A stretch of DNA of 10,014 nucleotides from CAZYZQ01 sp964652075 (GTDB lineage Bacteria > Bacillota > Clostridia > Oscillospirales > Oscillospiraceae). Shown here one piece after another: positions 1-5,321 of the stretch. The stretch covers positions 1 to 10,014 of the forward strand of contig CAZYZQ010000088.1 of assembly GCA_964652075.1 (NCBI GenBank), given 5' to 3'. The translations under genes were made by a program, and so were the position numbers. The notes under the pieces were generated by a model. The model had not been told where the DNA came from, ran no database searches, and saw only the letters and a list, made by a program, of their open reading frames with translations. The stretch's first letter is position 1. Each line of letters begins with the position of its first letter.

Positions 1-334
1 GAACGAGGTTCAGGATGGTGTCCATCATGCCGGGCATCGATGCGCGCGCGCCGGAACGGACGGAGACGAGCAGCGGGTTTTCCTTGTCTCCGAACTTCTT
101 GCCGGTGATGACCTCCAGACGGTCGATGAACTTCATGATCTGCGACTGGATCTCAGGGTTGATGATCTTGCCGTCTTCATAATATTTGGTGCAGGCCTCC
201 GTTGTGATCGTGAAGCCCTGCGGGACGGGCAGGCCAATGCGGGTCATTTCCGCGAGGTTTGCGCCCTTGCCGCCGAGCAGCTCACGCATGGAGCCGTTGC
301 CCTCGGAGAAAAGGTAAACATATTTTGCTGCCAA
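1..334 (-). CDS. ppdK: Pyruvate, phosphate dikinase, N-terminal part (runs off the window)
   Basis: PpdK interconverts pyruvate + ATP + Pi and PEP + AMP + PPi in the cytosol, a glycolytic or gluconeogenic step common in anaerobic Clostridia. About 111 residues of the N-terminal ATP-grasp nucleotide-binding domain are visible. It opens AAKYVYLFSEGNGSM, followed by the family's LLGGKGANLAEM segment (glycine-rich, near residue 20), IGLPVPQGFTITTEAC, and near the edge SVRSGARASMPGMMDTILNL. The last is a PpdK signature that separates it from PEP synthase. I chose a TTG start at 334-332: an AAAGGAAGA ribosome binding site lies 6 nt upstream, and the result matches the usual MA(K)KYVY start. The in-frame ATG at 352 overlaps that site and would add six atypical residues. 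The gene has its own promoter and a leader hairpin. The rest lies beyond position 1. Confidence 0.95.
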   Translation of the reverse strand, partial: MAAKYVYLFSEGNGSMRELLGGKGANLAEMTRIGLPVPQGFTITTEACTKYYEDGKIINPEIQSQIMKFIDRLEVITGKKFGDKENPLLVSVRSGARASMPGMMDTILNLV

Positions 335-358
335 TTCTGATCTTCCTTTCATTTTGAA

Positions 359-388
359 TTTGCAGGAAATTGGGGGAAATCCTGCAAA
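359..388 (-). promoter_or_regulatory. Perfect inverted repeat in the ppdK leader
   Basis: TTTGCAGGA (359-367) and TCCTGCAAA (380-388) form a perfect 9-bp inverted repeat with a 12-nt loop, lying between the predicted ppdK promoter and its ribosome binding site (341-349). It has no following U-tract, so it is not an obvious terminator. It could be a repressor operator, an mRNA-stabilising hairpin or a translation control element; the sequence alone does not decide. Confidence 0.6.
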
Positions 389-419
389 AGTGTTGCCATT
401 GATGGATTTACCCTCTGAA

Positions 420-448
420 ATTATAGCACAAAATTCCAAAAACGGAAG
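420..448 (-). promoter_or_regulatory. Predicted ppdK promoter (extended -10)
   Basis: On the minus strand TGCTATAAT gives a consensus -10 (TATAAT, 425-420) with an extended TG motif. The -35 region at 17-bp spacing (CTTCCG, 448-443) is poor, so the promoter probably depends on the extended -10. It predicts a leader of roughly 75-80 nt that includes the 359-388 inverted repeat. No clear terminator was seen between the noc stop codon and this promoter, so read-through from noc is possible. Confidence 0.6.
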
Positions 449-492
449 AGGGAAACATGACAAAACAAGGAAGAAAGTTTTGGCTATTCTGC

Positions 493-1311
493 CTACCCTG
501 CGCGGGTGGCGCGTTTGGGCAGGCGGATGGTGAGCACAATTTCCTCATCCGTCTCCTCGCGCTGGCTGTCGGCCTGAAAGCCGGCGGAGCGGATCAGCGT
601 GAGCTGATGGTCGACCGTGTTGAGAAACAGCCGCACGTCATGGCACAGCAGCTTCCGGACGCCCTTCTTCGGCGCGTTCTGTAAATTCACAAGCCGCTCG
701 ATGTACTGCTCGGCGCGCGCGACGTTCATCTCCTGCCGGACGATCTCCGCGATTGCGTCGAGCCGCGCCTGCGTACCCTCAAGGCGCAAAAGCGCGCGGG
801 CGTGGCGCTCGGAGAGCGCATATTTCCGGATGGCGTCAATGACCTCCGGCGGGTGGCGGAGGATGCGCAGCTTGTTGGCCACCGCCGACTGGCTCTTGCC
901 GACTTTGGCCGCCGCCTGCTCCTGGCTCAGCCCGTACAGGCGCATGAGGCGCGACAGGCCCTCGGCCTCCTCAATGAAATCAAGGTCGCGGCGCTGCAAA
1001 TTCTCCACCAGCGCCAGCATCCCGGAGGACAGCTCGTCCACCGAGACGAGCAGGCACGGCACCTCGCGCAGCCCGGCGAGCTTCGCCGCGCGCAGGCGGC
1101 GCTCGCCTGCGACCAGCTCGAACCCGTCCTGCCGGCGGCGCACAGTCAAAGGCTGGAGCACGCCGTACTGGCTGATGGAGGAGGCCAGCTCCTGCAGGCC
1201 CTCGGCATCAAAGATTTTGCGCGGCTGCGCCGGATTCGGGCGGATCGAGCCGACCGGCAGGAAGCTGACGCGCCCGCCGGCCAGGACAGAGGGAATCTTC
1301 GGTTTTGGCAT
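493..1311 (-). CDS. noc: Nucleoid occlusion protein Noc (ParB/Spo0J family)
   Basis: 272-residue ParB-family DNA-binding CTPase. In Bacillota, Noc binds NBS sites and keeps the division machinery off the nucleoid. Visible in order: PNPAQPRKIF (25-34, ParB box I region); GERRLRA (69-75, CTP-binding motif); ENLQRRDLDFIEEA (103-116); a helix-turn-helix around 128-150 containing GKSQSAVANKL; and a C-terminal dimerisation region (215-265) with HDVRLFLNTVDH and EIVLTIRLPK, typical of Noc rather than Spo0J. The residues known to separate Noc from ParB specificity read Gln141, Lys147, Arg152, Arg169; three of four match Noc (Gln-Lys-Asn-Arg). The start is the ATG with AAAGGAA upstream; the frame stays open another 53 codons without a good ribosome binding site. 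No soj/spo0J partner is in view. The N-terminus shows no evident amphipathic membrane-targeting helix. A chromosomal ParB is the alternative, less likely. Confidence 0.86.
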   Translation of the reverse strand: MPKPKIPSVLAGGRVSFLPVGSIRPNPAQPRKIFDAEGLQELASSISQYGVLQPLTVRRRQDGFELVAGERRLRAAKLAGLREVPCLLVSVDELSSGMLALVENLQRRDLDFIEEAEGLSRLMRLYGLSQEQAAAKVGKSQSAVANKLRILRHPPEVIDAIRKYALSERHARALLRLEGTQARLDAIAEIVRQEMNVARAEQYIERLVNLQNAPKKGVRKLLCHDVRLFLNTVDHQLTLIRSAGFQADSQREETDEEIVLTIRLPKRATRAG

Positions 1312-1350
1312 TTGAATCGTTCCTTTCACAGCTTCATGTGAGTTGCAGCC

Positions 1351-1436
1351 CCATTTTCCCGTATTTCCTGCGCAAAATCCCGCGAAGGAGCGGCGCGGGT
1401 GCATAAAATTACCCGCCCCTTTTCGCGTATTTCCCG
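1351..1436. repeat. Imperfect 20-bp direct repeat pair upstream of noc
   Basis: Positions 1351-1370 and 1417-1436 match at 17 of 20 bases and share the core CGTATTTCC. Each contains a near match to the established Noc-binding palindrome ATTTCCCGGGAAAT: ATTTCCTGCGCAAA at 1363-1376 (10 of 14) and ATTTCCCGGCGCAC at 1429-1442 (10 of 14, with nine consecutive bases correct). They lie in the 250-nt divergent region between noc and the femX-like gene. Whether they bind Noc is inference. Confidence 0.5.
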
Positions 1437-1489
1437 GCGCACGCTGCAAAAAAGCAGACAAAACCGGCAAAAACGCGGCCGGATGCCGG

Positions 1490-1518
1490 TTGCATCGCCC
1501 GCGCGATTGTGGTATACT
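1490..1518 (+). promoter_or_regulatory. Predicted promoter of the femX-racemase operon
   Basis: TTGCAT (1490-1495), a 17-bp spacer and TATACT (1513-1518), preceded by an extended -10 TGG, make a good sigma-A-type promoter. A short inverted repeat GATGC/GCATC (1482-1486, 1492-1496) overlaps the -35 and could be an operator, but it is too short to be sure. Confidence 0.72.
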
Positions 1519-1561
1519 ATCTCAATAAGAGATTTTCAGTATCATGCAGGAGTGTCGAATC

Positions 1562-2674
1562 ATGACAGAACGTGTGAACAGCCAGACGCTGGCGGAATAC
1601 GAGCAGTTTATCGCCTCCCACCCGAAGGGCCACTTTGCCCAGTCGAGCCTGTGGGGGCATTTGAAGAATATGTGGAAGTGGGAGGCCGTTGTCCGGCGCG
1701 ATGCGAGCGGGAAGATCATCGGCTCCATGGCCGTGCTGATCCGCAAGGTTCCGGGCACGCCGTTTACGCTGATGTACGGCTGCCGCGCGCCGGTCTGCGA
1801 CATCCACGACCGTGAAACAATCGCGGAGCTTTTGCAGGGCCTGCGGCAGCTGGCGAAGGAGTACCATTCCTATGCCATCAAAATCGACCCGGATGTGCCG
1901 TCCTCCGACGCGGCCTTTGCGGAGCTTGTCCGCTCGCTGGACTTCCGGATCAAGGACGGCGGCAAGAACTTTGAGGCCATCCAGCCGAAGTACGTCTTCC
2001 GCCTGTGGCTGAACGGGCGCACGGAGGAGGAGCTGATGGCGTCGTTCCATCAGAAATGGCGCTATAACATCCGCCTGGCCGAGCGCAAGGGCGTTGAGGT
2101 GCGCATTGAGGGCAAGGAGGCCGTCCCGGCCTTTTCAGAGCTGATGCTCACGACCGGCGTGCGCGACGGGTTCGTCACGCGCCAGCCGGAGTATTTCGAG
2201 CGGCTTTTGGACTGCCTCGGCGAGAATGCGCGGCTGTACATGGCCTACCACGACGGCAAGGCCATCGCGGGCACGCTTGCAATCTGGTTCGGCGACAAGG
2301 TCTGGTACCTGTACGGCGCAAGCGCCAACGAGGCGCGCAACCTGATGCCGAACTACCTGCTGCAGTGGAAGATGATCCAGTGGGCCGTGGAGAAGGGGTG
2401 CGCGTGCTACGACTTCCGCGGCGTGTCGGGCGACCTGAGCGAGGACAATCCGATGTACGGCCTGTACCGCTTCAAGCAGGGCTTCCACGGCGAGTTTACG
2501 GAGTTCATCGGCGAGATGGATCTGATCCTGAACCGGGGCGTCTATTTCGCGGTGGAGAAGGGCATGGGCGCGTTCAAAGAGGCGCGCCGCCGCGTGTACC
2601 TGCTCCGGCACCGCGACCAGCGGCCGCCGAAAAAGCAGGAAACGGACGAAAAAGAAAAGAAAAACGAGGCGTAA
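1562..2674 (+). CDS. FemABX-family peptidoglycan bridge aminoacyltransferase (FemX-like)
   Basis: A 370-residue protein of the FemABX family, which uses aminoacyl-tRNA to add Gly or an L-amino acid to the stem-peptide side chain of peptidoglycan precursors at the inner membrane face. It shows two GNAT-like halves. Diagnostic segments are KWRYNIRLAERKGVEV (165-180), AIAGTLAIWFGDKVWYLYGA (234-253), DFRGVSG (284-290) and YRFKQGFHGEFTEFIGEMDL (302-321). Known S. aureus FemA/B/X carry a long coiled-coil arm in the second half; no such arm is seen, so it resembles the compact Weissella FemX type. The tail (about 353-370) is Lys/Glu-rich. The start is the ATG with AGGAG 9 nt upstream; an in-frame ATG at 1544 overlaps that site and lacks its own. 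A racemase-like gene starts 2 nt after the stop, so the two are co-transcribed. Acceptor and donor amino acids cannot be read from sequence. Confidence 0.88.
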   Translation: MTERVNSQTLAEYEQFIASHPKGHFAQSSLWGHLKNMWKWEAVVRRDASGKIIGSMAVLIRKVPGTPFTLMYGCRAPVCDIHDRETIAELLQGLRQLAKEYHSYAIKIDPDVPSSDAAFAELVRSLDFRIKDGGKNFEAIQPKYVFRLWLNGRTEEELMASFHQKWRYNIRLAERKGVEVRIEGKEAVPAFSELMLTTGVRDGFVTRQPEYFERLLDCLGENARLYMAYHDGKAIAGTLAIWFGDKVWYLYGASANEARNLMPNYLLQWKMIQWAVEKGCACYDFRGVSGDLSEDNPMYGLYRFKQGFHGEFTEFIGEMDLILNRGVYFAVEKGMGAFKEARRRVYLLRHRDQRPPKKQETDEKEKKNEA

Positions 2675-2676
2675 CG

Positions 2677-3765
2677 ATGAAACAATATGTGGTGGAGCGG
2701 GCTGCACTGACGCACAATATCCAGACGGTTTTGAAAAAGGCCGGCAGCGCCAGGGTCTGGGGCGTCGTCAAGGGCGATGGCTACGGGCTGGGCCTTGTGC
2801 CGATGGCGCAGGCGCTGCGCGAGGCGGGCATCGATCACTTTGCCGTCACCGAGCCGTCGGATGTGCGCACGCTGCGCGAGACGGCAAACGGCCGGGAGGA
2901 GACAATCCTCATGCTCCGCGCCACCACGGACCGTCAGGAGCTGGAGCAGCTGCTGGAGCTGGATGCGATGCTGACCGTCGGCAGCTACGAGGATGCGGTG
3001 GCGATCAACGGCATCGCGGGCGAGCGCGAGACGGTTGCGCCGGTACACCTCAAGTTCGACACCGGCATGGGCCGCTACGGCTTCCTGCCGAGTGAGATGG
3101 ACAAGGTCTTCGATATCTACAGCTACATGAAGCATATCGCCGTGTGCGGCATTTATACGCATTTCCATTCGGCCTTCTGCTCGGCCAAGGCGACGCAGGC
3201 GCAGTTTTCGCTGTTCCAGCAGATGGTGGGGCGGGTGCTCGACGCGGGCTATGAGACAGGGGAGCTGCACTGCTGCAACTCCGAGGCGCTTTTCCGCTTT
3301 GACAACATGGTGATGGACGGCGTGCGCGTCGGCTCGGCGTTTCTGGGCCGCCTGAACGGCAGTTTCGGTCTGCAGCGCGTCGGCTATGCCGAGGCAACAA
3401 TCGAGGAGATCCGCTGGCTACCGAAGGGCCACACCTGCGGCTACGGCGCGGGCTGGAAGGCCAAATCACCGACAAAAATCGCCGTGATCTCCGTCGGCAA
3501 CTTCCACGGCTTCTGCGTCGACAAGGGCAACGACCTGTGCCGCCGCCGCGACAGCCTGCGCGGCATTCTTGCCAACCTGAAGACCTTTCTGGTGCCGCGC
3601 CCGAAGACCGTCATGATTGCCGGGCAGCGCTGCCGGACGCTGGGGCACATCGGAATGCTCCACACCGTCGCCGACATCACCGACTGCAACTGCCAGCTCG
3701 GCGACCCGGTGACATTGGAGATCAACCCCCTGTCCGTCAAGGGGCTGCCGGTTGTTTGGAGATAA
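2677..3765 (+). CDS. Alanine-racemase-fold PLP enzyme with altered C-terminal domain
   Basis: 362 residues with the fold-type III PLP barrel of alanine racemases. Retained: the PLP lysine K32 in VVKGDGYG; HLKFDTGMGRYGF (124-136, with the Lys and Arg usually near the cofactor); THF with His162; HCCNSEA (198-204, phosphate-binding Asn-Ser); Arg217 in VRVG; and Tyr256 in CGYGAGW, the usual position of the second catalytic base. Changed by eye alignment: the GY(A/G)DGY motif reads VGNFHGF (273-279); the RISMD-type motif reads HIGML (324-328); the tyrosine of the terminal SYRVPR segment appears as Val in LSVKGLP; and there is extra sequence around 280-315. GAGG lies 7 nt before the start, 2 nt after the femX-like stop. 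The operon suggests a role in wall peptide synthesis. Alanine racemase is the default call; another amino acid is possible. Confidence 0.82.
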   Translation: MKQYVVERAALTHNIQTVLKKAGSARVWGVVKGDGYGLGLVPMAQALREAGIDHFAVTEPSDVRTLRETANGREETILMLRATTDRQELEQLLELDAMLTVGSYEDAVAINGIAGERETVAPVHLKFDTGMGRYGFLPSEMDKVFDIYSYMKHIAVCGIYTHFHSAFCSAKATQAQFSLFQQMVGRVLDAGYETGELHCCNSEALFRFDNMVMDGVRVGSAFLGRLNGSFGLQRVGYAEATIEEIRWLPKGHTCGYGAGWKAKSPTKIAVISVGNFHGFCVDKGNDLCRRRDSLRGILANLKTFLVPRPKTVMIAGQRCRTLGHIGMLHTVADITDCNCQLGDPVTLEINPLSVKGLPVVWR

Positions 3766-3768
3766 CAG

Positions 3769-3808
3769 AAAATTGCCGCGCCGGATTTTTCCGGCGCGGC
3801 AATTTTTT
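3769..3808. terminator. Bidirectional rho-independent terminator between convergent units
   Basis: TTGCCGCGCCGG (3773-3784) pairs perfectly with CCGGCGCGGCAA (3791-3802) around a 6-nt loop. The stem is flanked by AAAA on the left and TTTTTT (3803-3808) on the right, so it can end both the racemase transcript (+) and the YegP-like gene transcript (-). It begins 3 nt after the racemase stop codon. Confidence 0.93.
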
Positions 3809-3855
3809 GATTCATTTCGATGTACGGGTATCCACAGTTGAGACGCGCAGCGGCG

Positions 3856-4224
3856 TTATTCCTCGACGACGGGGGCATCGGGGGCGTTCTTGCGGACGCT
3901 CTCGATGCCATTCAGGCAGGAGGGCTTCGCCACATAGCCCTCGGACACGGCGATGATCTCACCGTTGCGGGCCTTGAGGCGGAAGCGGTATTCGCCGGCC
4001 TTGTCCGTGTACAGCTCGAACTTCGGGTTGGTTGCGGTCTCGAAGCCTTCGACGGTCTGATCCTCCAGCTTGGCGACCGGCGCGTTCTTGCGGACGCTCT
4101 CAATGCCGTTTTTGCAGGCCGCCTCAGAGGTGTAGACCTCGCTTGTGGCGATGACCTGACCGTTCGTGGCCTTCAGATCAAACTTGACGCCGCTTGTAAC
4201 CTGCTTCATGACAAATTTTCCCAT
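3856..4224 (-). CDS. Tandem YegP/DUF1508 domain small protein
   Basis: 122 residues made of two YegP-type (DUF1508) repeats: KFDLKATNGQVIATSEVY with the following GIESVRKNAP (about 14-49), and RFRLKARNGEIIAVSEGY with a second GIESVRKNAP (about 80-115), joined by a roughly 30-residue linker. Each unit has the family pattern: a beta-hairpin with (K/R)(A/S)xNG, SE.Y, then a short helix ending VRKNAP. No signal peptide or membrane segment is seen, so it is probably cytosolic. The biochemical role of the family is not established. ATG with GAGG 8 nt upstream. It is a single-gene unit with its own strong promoter (4272-4300) and a terminator shared with the convergent racemase operon, which suggests substantial independent expression. 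It sits where mnmE would follow jag in many relatives. Confidence 0.88.
   Translation of the reverse strand: MGKFVMKQVTSGVKFDLKATNGQVIATSEVYTSEAACKNGIESVRKNAPVAKLEDQTVEGFETATNPKFELYTDKAGEYRFRLKARNGEIIAVSEGYVAKPSCLNGIESVRKNAPDAPVVEE
3884..4101 (-). repeat. DNA repeat inside the tandem YegP gene
   Basis: A 20-bp identical stretch, GCGTTCTTGCGGACGCTCTC on the plus strand, occurs at 3884-3903 and 4082-4101. It encodes the shared ESVRKNA motif of the two domains, with similarity continuing on both sides. This points to internal duplication, or to strong constraint on both motif and codons. Confidence 0.75.
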
Positions 4225-4271
4225 GGTTTCGACCTCATTTCTTCCGCTTTCGCGGCAATTTTCATAAAGTC

Positions 4272-4300
4272 AGTATAACATGGCAAAATATTTCTGTCAA
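4272..4300 (-). promoter_or_regulatory. Near-consensus promoter of the YegP-like gene
   Basis: Minus strand: consensus TTGACA (4300-4295), a 17-bp spacer, and TATACT (4277-4272) with an extended TGT just before it. The -35 starts one base past the T-tract of the jag terminator, so terminator and promoter are tightly packed. The predicted leader is about 40 nt. Confidence 0.85.
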
Positions 4301-4301
4301 T

Positions 4302-4339
4302 AAAAAAACAGACGGCTCATCAAAAAGCCGTCTGTTTTT
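4302..4339 (-). terminator. Rho-independent terminator of the rpmH-jag cluster
   Basis: ACAGACGGCT (4308-4317) pairs with AGCCGTCTGT (4326-4335) around an 8-nt loop, with A-rich (4302-4307) and T-rich (4336-4339) flanks. On the minus strand it follows the jag stop by about 4 nt and ends in a run of Ts. The flanks would also allow termination on the plus strand. Confidence 0.93.
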
Positions 4340-4343
4340 GAAA

Positions 4344-5303
4344 TTACTGCCGGGGTGCTGCGTTTTTGCCGTAGGCCACGACAACGCGGCGGTTCGGCTC
4401 GGTGCCGATGGAGTAGGTCGAGACGTTCGGCTGATCCTGCAAAATCGCGTGGATCACGTGGCGCTCGTAGGCGTTCATCGGTTCCAGCGTGACGTTGCGG
4501 CGGTAGCGCTCAACTTTACCCGCAACCTTGAGCGCGAGGCGCTGAAGGCTCTCCTCACGCTTCTGACGGTAGCACTCGGCGTCAACATTGACGCGGATGT
4601 GCTTCTGCGCGCCGTGGTTCATGGCGTAATTCGTCAGATGCTGGATGGCGTCGAGCGTTTCGCCGCGGCGGCCGATCAGCATCCCGAGATGTTCGCCGAC
4701 AAGCTCCACCTGATACGTGTCCGCGTCGCCTGCGACGGCGTGCGGCACGGCATTGGAGCCCATGTGCTCCAGAAGGCCCTTCAGGAAGCCCTCGATCTTC
4801 TCCTCCGTGGAGCCGGGGGCGGCGACAGGGTATTCCTTCGGCGGCATGACAGGGCGCTGCTCCTGCGGGGCGCGCTGCTCTCTCGGTGCGCGGGGCGCAC
4901 GCTGCTCCTGCGGCGCTCTGGGGGGCTTTGGCGCACGGGGTGCGGGCGCGGGCGGCGTCGGGTTCTTCGGGCGCAGCACGGCGCCGCTCTCCGGAATTTC
5001 CGGCTCCTGCTTTTTCGGCAGGTTGGACTTCTTCGGCTTCCGGGATGCGCTGGAGAGCGCGGACTTCGGCGCCTCCGGCACGGCGGGGGCCGGCGCGGCG
5101 GGCGCAGCCGGTGCGGCAGGCTCGTCCGGCGCCTCATAGGAGACTTTTACCTTGGCCGGATGCCCACCCAGCCCGAGGAAGCCGCTCTTCGGGCTTTCGA
5201 GGACCTCGACGGAGACGCTGTCGCGTTCCAGCCCCAGCTCCTCTAACGCGTTCGCGACGGCCTGGTCAATGGTTTTGCCCGTCGCAATGATGAATTTTTC
5301 CAT
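4344..5303 (-). CDS. khpB: Jag/KhpB RNA-binding protein (Jag-N, KH, R3H)
   Basis: 319 residues. Jag/KhpB proteins bind RNA, often with KhpA, and influence cell elongation, division and small-RNA regulation in Gram-positives. Jag-N domain at 1-57 (EKFIIATGKTIDQAVANAL, ending KVKVSYE). A long low-complexity linker, about 58-165, is rich in Pro, Ala, Arg and Glu and includes a repeated RAPQEQ/RAPREQ block. KH domain about 167-243 with the GxxG loop in MLIGRRGETLDAIQHL (211-214 = GRRG). R3H domain about 250-312 with R281xxxH285 in MNAYERHVIHAIL. Starts at an ATG with GAGG 10 nt upstream, 18 nt after yidC, and is the last gene before the terminator. The adjacency to yidC is conserved in Bacillota. 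The linker is longer than in compact Jag proteins. Confidence 0.96.
   Translation of the reverse strand: MEKFIIATGKTIDQAVANALEELGLERDSVSVEVLESPKSGFLGLGGHPAKVKVSYEAPDEPAAPAAPAAPAPAVPEAPKSALSSASRKPKKSNLPKKQEPEIPESGAVLRPKNPTPPAPAPRAPKPPRAPQEQRAPRAPREQRAPQEQRPVMPPKEYPVAAPGSTEEKIEGFLKGLLEHMGSNAVPHAVAGDADTYQVELVGEHLGMLIGRRGETLDAIQHLTNYAMNHGAQKHIRVNVDAECYRQKREESLQRLALKVAGKVERYRRNVTLEPMNAYERHVIHAILQDQPNVSTYSIGTEPNRRVVVAYGKNAAPRQ
4854..4919 (-). repeat. Tandem coding repeat in the Jag linker
   Basis: Residues 129-150 of Jag are built from short units: RAP-QEQ, RAP, RAP-REQ, RAP-QEQ. The DNA carries the matching imperfect repeats of CAG-GAG-CAG and CGC-GC(C/A)-CC. Such tracts change length by slippage; this probably explains the long basic, proline-rich linker and may vary between strains. 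Confidence 0.7.
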
Positions 5304-5321
5304 AGATCAAAATCCTCGTAT

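Noticed and set aside
457..684. Small plus-strand open frame near the noc 3' end
   Set aside because: Overlaps noc antisense; no promoter, convincing ribosome binding site or family likeness.
617..1341. Plus-strand open frames opposite noc
   Set aside because: Arg/Ser- or Leu/Ala-rich shadow readings of a GC-rich ParB-family gene, with no motifs or start signals.
2365..3765. Longer version of the racemase starting inside the femX-like gene
   Set aside because: The first ~104 codons are an out-of-frame reading of the FemX gene. The ATG at 2677 has a proper ribosome binding site and matches the family N-terminus.
3827..3835. Possible DnaA box GTATCCACA
   Set aside because: A single imperfect match to TTATCCACA with no cluster nearby (only a weaker TTTCCACA at 7348-7355), so no evidence for oriC in the window.
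4338..5246. Plus-strand open frame (302 codons) opposite jag
   Set aside because: Composition mirrors the jag repeat region (Gly/Arg/Leu-rich), it starts inside the jag terminator region, and no family is recognised.
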